The position numbers and the translations under genes are program-made. From assembly GCA_014360985.1 (NCBI GenBank), contig JACIWK010000001.1, positions 1 through 64,000 of the forward strand: 64,000 nucleotides of DNA. The letters are read 5' to 3'. The stretch is from Candidatus Bipolaricaulota bacterium (GTDB lineage Bacteria; Bipolaricaulota; Bipolaricaulia; Bipolaricaulales; Bipolaricaulaceae). Under the pieces are notes generated by a model. The model saw only the letters and a program-made list of their open reading frames with translations, was not told the DNA's origin and ran no database searches. Positions 52,174 through 60,481 of the stretch are shown here, in pieces. Each line of letters begins with the position of its first letter. The stretch's first letter is position 1.

Positions 52174-52679
52174 TGCGCAGGGCCCTCTACCCGGGGAGCT
52201 TCGATCCCATCACCTACGGGCACCTCGACATCCTGCGGCGAGCGGCCCGCCTGTTCGATCAACTCATCGTGGCGGTGGTGGAGAACCCACGGAAGGAACC
52301 CCTCTTCTCCGCAGTCGAGCGGCGGGACCTCGTCAAGAAAGCGCTCGCCGAGGAGAAGATCCGTGGGGTCAACGTGATCACGTACTCCGGGCTCCTCGTC
52401 GACTGCGCACGGGAGTTGGGAGCGACGGCCGTGGTGCGGGGCCTGCGGGCGACCTCCGACTTCGACTACGAGTTCCAGTTCGCCCTCACCAACCGCGATC
52501 TAGACAGCGACATCGAGAGCGTGTTCCTGATGACCGCGGGGCAGTACTCGTTCCTCTCCTCATCCCTCGTCAAGGAGATCGCTCAGTACGGCGGGGAGGT
52601 TGGAAAGTTCGTCCCGGACTGCGTAGCTCGGGCACTGGTCGCGAAGCTGAAGCGGAACAGGCGGCGCAAGGAGGGATGA
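52173..52679 (+). CDS. coaD: Phosphopantetheine adenylyltransferase
   Basis: The 168-residue nucleotidyltransferase makes dephospho-CoA from 4'-phosphopantetheine and ATP. It has YPGSFDPITYGHLDIL with the T/HxGH motif near residue 15, VVENPRKEPLFS near 34, VVRGLRATSDFDYEFQFA near residue 90, and FLSSSLVKEIAQYGG near 128, equivalent to the ISST signature. The length is normal. GGAGGTGAGG precedes the ATG, which overlaps the M16 stop. CoA supply fits a metabolism centred on acetyl-CoA, but the gene is also housekeeping. Confidence 0.96.
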   Translation: MRRALYPGSFDPITYGHLDILRRAARLFDQLIVAVVENPRKEPLFSAVERRDLVKKALAEEKIRGVNVITYSGLLVDCARELGATAVVRGLRATSDFDYEFQFALTNRDLDSDIESVFLMTAGQYSFLSSSLVKEIAQYGGEVGKFVPDCVARALVAKLKRNRRRKEG

Positions 52680-53782
52680 TGAACGATCCTCGAGTGGAGG
52701 CGATGGCGAAGGTCCTCGCCGGGTACTCCCTGGCGGTGAAGGAGGGTGATCTCGTCCGGATCCAGGGAAGCCCGGAGGGGGCGCCGCTCCTCCTGGCGCT
52801 GTACGAAGAGGTCCTCGCCCGCGGCGGGCATCCGTGGGTCCAGGTCGGCCTCGATGGGGCGGAGGAGGTCTTCTACAAGCGGGCGAGCGACGCCCAACTC
52901 GATTTCATCCCCAAGTTCGTGGCGGAGATGATCGACGAGATCCAGGCCTCGATCTCGGTGTGGACGGAGACGAACACCAAGCGCCTCACGGGCGCCGATC
53001 CGGCACGACAGGCCCGGCGGGCGCGGGCGATGCGCCCTCTGTCCGAGCGGTTCCTCGAGCGGGCAGCGAACAAGGAACTGCGGTGGACGGGAACCCTCTA
53101 TCCCACCCCCGCCTTCGCCCAGGACGCGGAGATGTCCCTGCGGGAATTCGAGGACTTCTTGTTCGGGGCTTGCCTCGTCGGGGAGGAGGACCCGATCGCG
53201 GCGTGGAAGGACATCTCGCGAAGGCAGCAAGCGCTCATCGACTGGCTCGCCCCGCGGAAGGAGATCCACGTCGCGGGCCCGGACACGGACCTCCGCCTGA
53301 AGGTTGGAGGGAGGACGTGGATCAACTGCGACGGCCACGAGAACTTCCCCGACGGGGAGATCTTCACTGGCCCGATCGAGGACAGCGTAGAGGGCCGTAT
53401 CCGGTTCACCTACCCCGCCATCTTCCACGGCCGCGAAGTGGAGGATGTGCGATTGGAGTTCAAGGGTGGCCGGGTGGTGAAGGCCACAGCGGGGAAGAAC
53501 GAGGCGTTCCTCCTCCAGATGCTGGATACGGACGAGGGGGCGCGGTACGTGGGCGAGTTCGCGTTCGGGACCAATCGCGGTGTCCAGCGGTTCACGAAGA
53601 ACACCCTGTTCGACGAGAAGATCGGGGGGACGATCCACCTCGCGCTCGGGAAGGGGTACCCCGAGTCGGGAAGCAAGAACAGCTCCGCAATCCACTGGGA
53701 CATGGTGTGCGACCTGCGCCACGGGGGCGAGGTGCGCGTGGACGGGACGCCGTTCGTGAGGGACGGGGCGTTCCTCGTCTAG
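52679..53782 (+). CDS. M29-family aminopeptidase (AmpS/AP-T type)
   Basis: The 367-residue protein matches thermophilic M29 aminopeptidases. Metal-ligand regions are visible as CDGHENFPDGEIFTGPIEDS, then VGEFAFGTNRGVQ near residue 285, GGTIHLALGKGYPE with one His near 315, and SAIHWDMVCD with the last His and Asp near residue 340. The N-terminal part has VKEGDLVRIQGS, typical of the family. It cleaves N-terminal residues from peptides, perhaps products of the secreted protease after uptake. The ATG at 52679 overlaps the coaD stop (TGATG); another ATG one codon earlier is possible. Confidence 0.92.
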   Translation: MNDPRVEAMAKVLAGYSLAVKEGDLVRIQGSPEGAPLLLALYEEVLARGGHPWVQVGLDGAEEVFYKRASDAQLDFIPKFVAEMIDEIQASISVWTETNTKRLTGADPARQARRARAMRPLSERFLERAANKELRWTGTLYPTPAFAQDAEMSLREFEDFLFGACLVGEEDPIAAWKDISRRQQALIDWLAPRKEIHVAGPDTDLRLKVGGRTWINCDGHENFPDGEIFTGPIEDSVEGRIRFTYPAIFHGREVEDVRLEFKGGRVVKATAGKNEAFLLQMLDTDEGARYVGEFAFGTNRGVQRFTKNTLFDEKIGGTIHLALGKGYPESGSKNSSAIHWDMVCDLRHGGEVRVDGTPFVRDGAFLV

Positions 53783-53784
53783 CC

Positions 53785-54597
53785 GTGGACAGCGGGCTCA
53801 AGGACACGGTCGTCCTCATCACCGGAGCCTCCGGCGGGATCGGGGGCGCGGCGGCCCGCCTGTTCGACCGAGAGGGGGCGGTGCTCGTCCTCCACGGCCA
53901 CCGTAACCTGGGCGCGCTGCAGGCGCTACAGGAAGAGCTGACGGGGGAGAACCTCGTCGTGTCCGCCGACCTGACCGAAGAAGACGAGGTCGAGCACCTG
54001 TTCCGCAAGGCGCTCGACCGGTTCCGCAGGGTGGATGTTCTCGTCGCCAACGCCGGGATCTGGCCCGCGGAGGATGAGCCGATCCACCGGATGAGCCTCG
54101 AGCGGTGGCGGCACACGATCGAAACTGACCTCACCAGCGTGTTCCTCTGCGCACGGGCCTTCTTCCGGACCTTGGAGAAGACGAAGCCGGACGCGGCGGC
54201 CCTCGTGATCGTGGGGTCCACTGCCGCCGTGTTCGGCGAGGAGGGCCACGCCGACTACGCCGCGGCCAAGGCCGCGATCACCTATGGACTCACGCGGACC
54301 CTCAAGAACGAGATCGTCCGGATCGTGCCACGAGGACGCGTCAACGCCGTCTGCCCGGGGTGGACGATCACTCCCATGTCCGCGGCCGGGTTGGAGAACC
54401 CGGCGATCGTGACGCGGGTCCTCCAGACGCGGGCCCACAAGCGGGTCGCCCGGCCGGAGGACATCGCGCGGGCGATCGCCTTCCTGTCCTCGGATCGCCT
54501 GGCCGGGCACATCACCGGGGAGATCCTGACCGTGGCCGGCGGGATGGAGGGCCGGCTCCTCCACGCCCCCGACGAGGTCAACCCGCGGGAGGCGTAA
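53785..54597 (+). CDS. Short-chain dehydrogenase/reductase (SDR)
   Basis: The 270-residue enzyme has the classical SDR layout: TGASGGIGGAAARLF (NAD(P) glycine motif) near residue 13, SADLTEEDEV near 60, NAGIWP near 88, the catalytic Ser in VGSTAAVFG and YAAAK with the catalytic Tyr and Lys near residue 158, then VCPGWTITPMS. The C-terminal EILTVAGGMEG resembles the FabG-type end. Substrate is unknown; FabG-like ketoacyl reduction or sugar/alcohol oxidation are options. The GTG start lies two bases after the aminopeptidase stop. It overlaps the convergent MATE gene by 20 bases. Confidence 0.9.
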   Translation: MDSGLKDTVVLITGASGGIGGAAARLFDREGAVLVLHGHRNLGALQALQEELTGENLVVSADLTEEDEVEHLFRKALDRFRRVDVLVANAGIWPAEDEPIHRMSLERWRHTIETDLTSVFLCARAFFRTLEKTKPDAAALVIVGSTAAVFGEEGHADYAAAKAAITYGLTRTLKNEIVRIVPRGRVNAVCPGWTITPMSAAGLENPAIVTRVLQTRAHKRVARPEDIARAIAFLSSDRLAGHITGEILTVAGGMEGRLLHAPDEVNPREA

Positions 54598-55987
54598 CCG
54601 GTTCGACGACCGACCTCTGCCAACCGCGGGAGAGGAGGAACCCCAGAGCGATCAGGCCTGCGAGCACGTTCGAGAGCGACATCCCCCACCACACCCCGTC
54701 CGCCCCGAAACCCAGCGTGAACCCAAACAGGTACGACAAGGGGATCCGCAGCACCCACAGCCGGACCACGCCGAGGATCATCGTCGGCACGTTGTGGCCC
54801 GACCCGCGGTAGATCGACAGCGCGGCGAAGAACGTTCCCAGGAACGGCATGCTCACCGCGAACGCCCCGATGAACTGTGCCCCCACCGCGATTACGTCTT
54901 CCCGGCCCGGGATGAACAGGGCCACCGCCGGATAGCGGACGAACCACAGGAAGAGAGCCTCCACGGATAGGATGGCGACGAGGGCCCCGATCCCCTTGCG
55001 CACGAGCTCCCGGGCCCGGTCCATCGCCCCCGCACCGAGGGCCTGGCCGACCATCGTCGTCAACCCGGTGCCCAGCCCTTCGGTGACGATGAACAGGATT
55101 CCCAAGACCCGGTCGCCGATCCCGTACCCGGCGAGCGCGACCTCGGCGTTGGGCAGCCGGCCGATGACCGCGGTCATGATCACGAACCCGAACGCCATGC
55201 TCGACGAGCCGATCGCCGCCGGAACGCCGATCCGAAGGCCCTTCGCCATCCAGCTCCACTGCGGGACCATCTGCCGAGGGTCAAGGCGGAGGTGGCCGCT
55301 TCCCTTGCGCAGGAGAAGGAGAAACGCGATCGTCACCAGCCCCTGGGAGATGAGGGTGGCGTAGGCCGCGCCGATGATCCCCATCTGGGGGAGTCCGGCC
55401 CAGCCCAAGACGAAGAACGGGTCGAGGGCCATGTTGACGAGCGTTCCGGCCCCGCTCACGAGGAGCGGGGTAATCGTGTCCCCCGTCGCAGCGAACGCGG
55501 CGAAGAAGAGGCCCGGAATGACCATCGTCGGGAGCCCGACGAAGATGATCTTGATGTACAGCGCGGCGGCGCTTGCCACCGCCCCTTCCCCAATGAGCAA
55601 GTCGAGGAGGAACGGGGACGCGAAGTAGCCTCCGACCCCGGCCACGACGGCGGACCCGGCCGATAGGAGGAACAGCTGGTTCAGGGCGGTGTTCGCCTCT
55701 CCGGGTCGCCCCGCTCCGACGTACTGCGCGACGAGCGCGCTCACCGCCGCTCCGCCGAACCCGGCGATGAACGAGATGAGGAACCACACGATCGGCCACG
55801 ACACCTGGATCCCGGCCACCGCCGCCGCGGACACGTCGGTGGGCAGTCGGCCGATCCAGAACGCGTCGGCGAGGTTGTAGAGGGTGAAGATGAGCGTGCC
55901 GATCACGGCCGGGCCGCCGATGCGGGCCATCGTCTTCAGGGCCGGACCGGTGAGGATCTCATCGCGGGAGGGCGTTCGGAACCTCAT
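54578..55987 (-). CDS. MATE-family efflux transporter
   Basis: The 469-residue protein has about 12 transmembrane helices in two homologous halves. The first half begins IGGPAVIGTLIFTLYNLADAFWIG and has VSALVAQYVGAG. The second half has GIGDRVLGILFIVTEGLGTGLTTMVGQALGAG, given here as a 32-residue span near 280-311. MATE proteins export cationic drugs and metabolites by sodium or proton exchange; the NorM/DinF subgroup cannot be fixed. The ATG at 55987 has no good ribosome binding site. TATACT lies 12 bases upstream (56005-56000), so the leader would be very short. Confidence 0.92.
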   Translation of the reverse strand: MRFRTPSRDEILTGPALKTMARIGGPAVIGTLIFTLYNLADAFWIGRLPTDVSAAAVAGIQVSWPIVWFLISFIAGFGGAAVSALVAQYVGAGRPGEANTALNQLFLLSAGSAVVAGVGGYFASPFLLDLLIGEGAVASAAALYIKIIFVGLPTMVIPGLFFAAFAATGDTITPLLVSGAGTLVNMALDPFFVLGWAGLPQMGIIGAAYATLISQGLVTIAFLLLLRKGSGHLRLDPRQMVPQWSWMAKGLRIGVPAAIGSSSMAFGFVIMTAVIGRLPNAEVALAGYGIGDRVLGILFIVTEGLGTGLTTMVGQALGAGAMDRARELVRKGIGALVAILSVEALFLWFVRYPAVALFIPGREDVIAVGAQFIGAFAVSMPFLGTFFAALSIYRGSGHNVPTMILGVVRLWVLRIPLSYLFGFTLGFGADGVWWGMSLSNVLAGLIALGFLLSRGWQRSVVEPVTPPAG

Positions 55988-56090
55988 GGCGAGGCAGCAA
56001 GTATATCCTGAAGCCGCGCACCAAGGTCGACGCAGAGTTGTCTCACACAAGGTGAGCATGAAGGGTGTCCGAGGTTCTCACGCGGGTGAG

Positions 56091-56355
56091 GCTGCCTGAG
56101 TACCGACCCCACCGGTTCCCTACCCCAGTACACCCGCGAGGATCAAGCGCTCCTGGCAGAGGTGGACAACGCCCACGACCGGCTCTACCGGCAACCCCGG
56201 TCCTGCGCGGGAGCGGGGCAAGTTCTCGCCTGAGCAGGATCGCGGTGGCACATCCTGTACCGACTGGGGCAGGGGTTCTGCTACCTGCTGGTGGACGGGA
56301 GACCGAGACGGGGAGAAGGGGGTCTACCACATCAGTACGATCGACGAGGTCACCC
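56091..56355 (+). pseudogene. Remnant of an integrase-core (DDE) transposase
   Basis: Frameshifted pieces read EYRPHRFPTP, then QYTREDQALLAEVDNAHDRLYRQ, and later KGVYHISTIDEVTQWG. These recall segments of IS481/ISNCY-type integrase-core transposases. The pieces lie in different frames with deletions between them, so the gene is dead. It runs directly into the next remnant. Confidence 0.5.
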
Positions 56356-56775
56356 AATGGGGTGCTGAACCCAGTGCGGGCCGGGCTGGAGGAACGCCGG
56401 CCTTCCTCACCACTGGCTGCTTGGCCAGTTCGCCTAGGATAGAAAAGGGGCCCAACAGGCCTATCGGAGGTTCGTCGCCCAGGGGCTAGGGAGTTTTTCC
56501 TGGGAGGGGGTCCGGGGACAGCTATTCCTGGGAAGCAAGGAGTTTGTAGAAAGCCTGCCGGCTCGCCACAGCGCGAGGGGCGGGGAGAGGTGCCCAGGGA
56601 GCGTGGCACCCGGCCATCGTTGGAGGAGATCTTCCAGGACCGCCCAGAACTTGAGGGCATCGCTCTGGCGAGGGGATAAGCTCCGTGAGATCGCCGCGCA
56701 CCCTGAGGTGCACTACGCCACGGTCAGCCGCCGCCTGCGGAAGTTCGAACGGGCTCAGGGTCCCAATCCGACTAT
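56356..56775 (+). pseudogene. Remnant of a REP-associated tyrosine (Y1) transposase, C-terminal part
   Basis: VLNPVRAGLEERRPS matches the conserved HLNPVRAGLV block of Y1/RayT transposases. AYRRFVAQGLGSFSWEGVRGQLFLGSKEFVE (a 31-residue span in another frame, near 56460-56550), RPSLEEIFQDRPELEGIA and the helix-turn-helix REIAAHPEVHYATVSRRL follow, as in the C-terminal extension of the family. At least two frameshifts and a stop interrupt it and the N-terminal catalytic half is missing. The recurring terminal motif (56784-56794) lies just past its end, linking that motif to this transposase family. Confidence 0.7.
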
Positions 56776-56783
56776 GTGATTGC

Positions 56784-56811
56784 AAGACCTGACCATCCCG
56801 CTAGGTTTTTG
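56784..56811 (-). repeat. Repeat terminus abutting an IS110-type end
   Basis: On the minus strand the sequence reads AAAAACCTAGCGGGATG directly followed by GTCAGGTCTT. At 524-550 the same IS end is followed by TTCAGGTCTTTA. Thus the same IS110-type right end meets the same motif at two places 56 kb apart. No transposase coding was recognised on the IS side here (56812-56989), which is otherwise without a gene. Confidence 0.7.
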
Positions 56812-56989
56812 AGTCACAGGCTGGCACCATCCCGGTGGACGCCCCTGGAGAGGACGAAGAGGCAAAGGCGGCACTTCAAAGTCGGGCATGCCCCCGCAGG
56901 ACTGCCGACCCCATGAGCCACACCCTTGCCTCCACCGCATCCTACCTAGGATCGCCCCTCCTTCCAGGGTCAAAATCCAATGGTAGACC

Positions 56990-57415
56990 CTACGTCCCTC
57001 GCGGGCAATATTTGATCAGCCAGAAGTCACGTCCCCCGGCGCCGTAAGACTTTGTCACCCCGAGGAGGATGTAGCCTCCATCATCAGTCTGCTGGACGGA
57101 GTAGCCCTCATCATCGCCGCTTCCGCCGAAGGTCCTCTCCCACAGCTTATTTCCATTAGCATCGGTCTTGATCAGCCAGGTGTCAAATCCCCCGGCGCCG
57201 TAAGACCTTGTCGCCCCGAGGAGGATGTAGCCTCCATCATCAGTCTGCTGGACAGAGGAGCCCTCATCCCATCCGCTTCCGCCGAAAGTCTTGGCCCAGG
57301 TTTGGCAGGCCTGAGCCGGATTAGCTGAGACCTGCCCCGGACTAACCGAACCGACAAACCCCAGCCCCAAGATCAACAGGGCCAGGGCCGACAGCCTAAG
57401 AGTTCTCTCCTCCAT
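56990..57415 (-). CDS. Short secreted protein with two beta-propeller-type repeats, probably truncated
   Basis: The 141-residue protein has a signal peptide (LSALALLILGLGFVGSVSPG). Two repeats of about 57 residues follow, each with the pattern W-(x)-KTFGGSG-D-EG-SVQQTDDGGYILLG-T-SYGAGG-D-WLIK. Full-length relatives in archaea and bacteria carry many such units and form beta-propellers on the cell surface. Only two are left here, and the end (YCPRGT) is not repeat-like, so the protein looks truncated by a rearrangement. At the DNA level the two repeats are nearly identical over more than 40 bases (near 57045-57105 and 57205-57265), so repeats could have been lost by recombination. GAGGTGA precedes the ATG. 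Confidence 0.65.
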   Translation of the reverse strand: MEERTLRLSALALLILGLGFVGSVSPGQVSANPAQACQTWAKTFGGSGWDEGSSVQQTDDGGYILLGATRSYGAGGFDTWLIKTDANGNKLWERTFGGSGDDEGYSVQQTDDGGYILLGVTKSYGAGGRDFWLIKYCPRGT

Positions 57416-57483
57416 TGTGATCACCTCAGGTCCTAATTTAGCGGCGGGCGACGTTCCCGCCAAAGCCCTCCGGGTCACCCTCC

Positions 57484-57504
57484 GGGGTCAGACCTTCATT
57501 CTTA
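57484..57504 (+). repeat. Solo copy of the recurring terminal motif
   Basis: GGGGTCAGACCTTCATTCTT at 57484-57503 is a degenerate copy of the motif found at 541, 590, 9635, 9995 and 56784. It points rightward, as if it opened an element whose other end is lost. The following stretch to 57730 has no recognisable gene. Confidence 0.55.
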
Positions 57505-57734
57505 GGGTGGCCGGAGGGTCCAGATGGCCAACTCCTCTTCCGCGCATCCGTTCTGCGTGCGTCTGCCCGGCACTCAGCTGAGGCTTGGCGGGCCGGGCGC
57601 GGGCGTGAGATCGGGGGGAGAGTCTCTCTCAGGGCCAGGCCCTCTGACTCAGACTGACCGTAGGACTCAGAGCCGCCACTGTTCCGTGACCGGCTGCTTT
57701 GGGTGCTCTGATGTCATGACGCTGCGATGTCGGC

Positions 57735-57931
57735 ATGGCAGTGACGAGGCGGACAACGCTCTACCCCGATCCGGACGTCCACAAGACACTGCGGATGAAG
57801 GCCGCGGTCAGCGAGTGGTCCCTGTCGAATCTCGTCAACGAGGCCGTGCGCGCCGCCCTGGCGGGGACGCAGCGGACCTCGCCGCGTTCGAGGACGTGCT
57901 TCGCGACCTGAACAGGCGTGGCAAGCTATAG
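57735..57931 (+). pseudogene. Frameshifted CopG/ribbon-helix-helix-type antitoxin
   Basis: The first part reads MAVTRRTTLYPDPDVHKTLRM, then SNLVNEAVRAALAG in the same frame: a strand with Thr/Leu contacts followed by helices, as in ribbon-helix-helix antitoxins. The end, DAADLAAFEDVLRDLNRRGKL, is only found after a frame change near 57865. The toxin frame begins within its last codons, the usual TA overlap. The break could also be a sequencing error. Confidence 0.6.
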
Positions 57932-58173
57932 GGGCCTGGTCAAACCCTCCGCGGTCAGGGAGTTGGAGGCCGTCCCGAGGAAGGATCGGACGCGCCTCGC
58001 AGGGTGCATCCAAAGCCTCGGCACCGCGCCGCGGCCTGCGGGTGCAAGACACTGTCGGGTGGCGACCGGTACCGGGTCCGGCAAGGGACTACCAGGTCGT
58101 CTACAGCGTGGGCGACCCTCGGCAGATCGTTCGGGCCGTGAAGATCGGCCACCGCAGCGAGGTGCACCGGTGA
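57918..58173 (+). pseudogene. Frameshifted RelE/ParE-family toxin
   Basis: MASYRGLVKPSAVRELEAVP followed by RKDRTRLAGCIQSLG matches the start of RelE-type toxins. LSGGDRYRVRQG lies in a second frame, and YQVVYSVGDPRQIVRAVKIGH then RSEVHR in a third. All parts of a toxin of about 85 residues are present in order, but with two frameshifts. RelE toxins cut mRNA on the ribosome and ParE toxins block gyrase. With a frameshifted antitoxin just before it, the pair looks dead together. Confidence 0.65.
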
Positions 58174-58251
58174 GTTCACCAGTCCCAAACGGGTAGAATC
58201 GTTGGCAGCTCTGACCCAGCAGCGCTCCGCGCAGGGAGAAAGGAGGACTCC

Positions 58252-58686
58252 GTGACCGCAACCATCCGAGAACTCTCGATCGCTGACTACGACGACCTGA
58301 TCGGCTTGTGGGAGGAAGCGGGGCTCCCGTTCCGCCCCCGGGGCCGAGACCGCCGGCAGGCGATCGCCCGCCAGATGGAGGGAGGGACGGCGATCTTCCT
58401 CGGAGCGGAACAGGACGGAGAGCTCGTGGGCGCGGTCCTCGGGACACACGATGGCCGCAAGGGCTGGATCAACCGGCTCGCCGTCCATCCCGCCTACCGC
58501 CGCCGGGGGATCGGCCGGGCGCTCGTTGGCGCGGTGGAAGAGCGCCTCCACGGGATGGGGATCGAGATCATCGCCGCGCTGGTCGAGGACTGGAACGAGG
58601 ACTCGATGGCGTTCTTCGCCCGCCTGGGGTACGTCGCGCACCGCGACATCGTCTACTTCTCCAGACGCCGCTCCCCAGATACGTGA
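58252..58686 (+). CDS. GNAT-family acetyltransferase
   Basis: The 144-residue protein covers a complete GNAT domain: IRELSIADYDDLIGLWEEAG at the N-terminus, GAVLGTHDGRKGWINRLAVHP near residues 61-81, the acetyl-CoA loop YRRRGIGRALV near 83-93, and the NEDSMAFFARLGY segment near 115-127. The substrate is unknown; free amino groups on small molecules or proteins are typical. The GTG start follows AAAGGAGG by five bases, the strongest ribosome binding site in this region. It stands alone between the dead toxin-antitoxin pair and the convergent ribD gene. Confidence 0.9.
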   Translation: MTATIRELSIADYDDLIGLWEEAGLPFRPRGRDRRQAIARQMEGGTAIFLGAEQDGELVGAVLGTHDGRKGWINRLAVHPAYRRRGIGRALVGAVEERLHGMGIEIIAALVEDWNEDSMAFFARLGYVAHRDIVYFSRRRSPDT

Positions 58687-58757
58687 GGCGGCAGGTATGA
58701 TCTTCAGGAGTACGAGGACGGGATAGCCCCCGCGGCTCGTACAAGACAGGCCACGAA

Positions 58758-59858
58758 CTACCGGACGGGGTAACCGGTGACGAGGAGGTCCTCTCCCACG
58801 CGCTCGACGGCGAGGTCGCGAACGCGGATTCCCTGAGCGGGGTCGTCCACGCCCTGTCCGCCCACCGAAGGGACGGCCTCCCGCCCGCCGAGGAAGAGCG
58901 GCGCGTAGAAGAACGCGACCTTGTGGACGAGCCCCCGGGAGAGGAACGACCAGGCGACCTCGGACCCCCCCTCGACGAGGAGGGAGTCGGTCTCCTCCCC
59001 GAGCCGGCACAGGAGCGCGGCGAGGTCCACACGGTCCCCCTCCCCTGGAAGCCGCCACACCTCGGCTCCTCGGTCCTGCAGCGCAGCTTCGATCTCCACG
59101 GGCATCCGGTCGGTGGTGGCGAGGACGGTCCGCGCCTCGGGGGAGAGAACCTTCGCCCCGTGGGGGATCCGGCCCTCGGAGTCGAGAACCACCCGCAACG
59201 GCTGGGGTCCCTCGGCTTCGCGCACGGTGAGGGAGGGATCGTCGGCGAGCACGGTGCCCACGCCCACGAGGATCGCCCCGTACCGGGCGCGCAGGGCGTG
59301 GACGCGCCGCCGCGACTCGGGCCCGGTGATCCAGCGCGACTTCCCGCTTCGGGTGGCGATCTTCCCATCGAGGCTCAGCGCAAGCTTGAGGACGACGAAC
59401 GGGGTGCGGTGGACGATCCAGTGGAAGAAGACCTCGTTCAACCGCCGAGCGTCCTCGGCGAGCACCCCCTCTACCACCTCCACGCCCGCTTCCCGCAGGC
59501 GAGCCAGGCCGCGGCCGTTCACGCACGGGTTGGGATCGGCCGTGGCCGCGATCACGCGCCGAACCCCGGCCCGAAGAATGGCGTCGGTGCACGGTGGGGT
59601 CCGCTTGCCGGGGAAGTCGACGCACGGCTCGAGGGTCAGGTAGAGGTCGGCGCCCCGCGCTCGCTCCCCGGCCTCGAGAAGGGCCACCGCCTCGGCGTGG
59701 GGCCCGCCGCACACGGCGTGGTAACCCTCGGCCACCACGGCACCGTCCTTCACGACGACCGCACCGACGAGCGGGTTGGGCCGGGTCCACCCCGCCCCGC
59801 AACGGGCAAGCTCCAGGGCCCGCCTCATGAACGCTTCGTGCGTCCCGCTCTCGTCCAT
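58758..59858 (-). CDS. ribD: Riboflavin biosynthesis deaminase/reductase RibD
   Basis: The 366-residue bifunctional enzyme carries out the second and third steps of riboflavin synthesis. The N-terminal deaminase (about 1-150) has PNPLVGAVVVKDG, the zinc motif GGPHAEAVALLEAG and EPCVDFPGKRTPPCTDAI with two Cys ligands. The reductase domain (from about 155) has VVLKLALSLDGKIATRSG, ALRARYGAILVGVGTVLADDP and LLVEGGSEVAWSFL. The ATG at 59858 lies within the end of rpe; an ATG ten codons later (59828) overlaps the rpe stop as ATGA and is an alternative. Other rib genes are not in the window. Confidence 0.94.
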   Translation of the reverse strand: MDESGTHEAFMRRALELARCGAGWTRPNPLVGAVVVKDGAVVAEGYHAVCGGPHAEAVALLEAGERARGADLYLTLEPCVDFPGKRTPPCTDAILRAGVRRVIAATADPNPCVNGRGLARLREAGVEVVEGVLAEDARRLNEVFFHWIVHRTPFVVLKLALSLDGKIATRSGKSRWITGPESRRRVHALRARYGAILVGVGTVLADDPSLTVREAEGPQPLRVVLDSEGRIPHGAKVLSPEARTVLATTDRMPVEIEAALQDRGAEVWRLPGEGDRVDLAALLCRLGEETDSLLVEGGSEVAWSFLSRGLVHKVAFFYAPLFLGGREAVPSVGGQGVDDPAQGIRVRDLAVERVGEDLLVTGYPVR

Positions 59859-60481
59859 AGTTCGAGCGCCGCCGCGGCAGGATCCCCTTTCCCGAAGATC
59901 GCCGACCCGGCGACGATCACGTCCGCTCCCGCCTCGACCACGCTTCGGACGTTCGCCGGGCCGATCCCCCCGTCCACCGCGATCTCCACGGGCCGACTCC
60001 CGATCTCGCGGCGCAGGGCACGGATCCGTTCCAAGGCCTCGGGGAGGAACGCCTGCCCGCCGAACCCCGGCTCGACGCTCATCACGAGGACGAGGTCCAC
60101 CCGGTCGAGGAACGGGAACACCCTTTCGAGGGGAGTCCCGGGCCGGAACGAGATTCCGGCCTTGCACCCCAGCGCCCGGATCGCGCGCAGCGCCTTCTCC
60201 ACCGGATCGGTAGCCTCGACGTGGATCGTGATCGAGTCCTCGGCCCCGACCCGGAACACGGGCGCGTAGCGGACGGGTCGCTCGATCATGAGGTGAATCG
60301 CGAACGGCAGGCGCGTGTGGGGGCGGAGGGCGTTCGCGACCGGCGGACCGAACGTGAGGTTGGGAACGAAGTGCCCGTCCATCACGTCCAGATGAAGGAG
60401 GTCGACCATCGCCTCCACCCGCTGGACGTCGCGGGCGAGGTGGGCGAAGTCCGCGGCCAGAACCGAGGCGGCGAGCTTCAC
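59825..60481 (-). CDS. rpe: Ribulose-phosphate 3-epimerase
   Basis: The 218-residue TIM-barrel enzyme interconverts ribulose 5-phosphate and xylulose 5-phosphate. Segments in order are ASVLAADFAHL, LHLDVMDGHFVPNLTFGPP with catalytic Asp and His, FAIHLMIERP, ITIHVEA, VLVMSVEPGFGGQAFLPEAL, and IAVDGGIGPANV with the second Asp. GADVIVAGSAIFGKGDP near the end binds phosphate. The GTG start overlaps the upstream stop by one base. Ribulose 5-phosphate is also a riboflavin precursor, so pairing with ribD is sensible. Confidence 0.96.
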   Translation of the reverse strand: MKLAASVLAADFAHLARDVQRVEAMVDLLHLDVMDGHFVPNLTFGPPVANALRPHTRLPFAIHLMIERPVRYAPVFRVGAEDSITIHVEATDPVEKALRAIRALGCKAGISFRPGTPLERVFPFLDRVDLVLVMSVEPGFGGQAFLPEALERIRALRREIGSRPVEIAVDGGIGPANVRSVVEAGADVIVAGSAIFGKGDPAAAALELWTRAGRTKRS

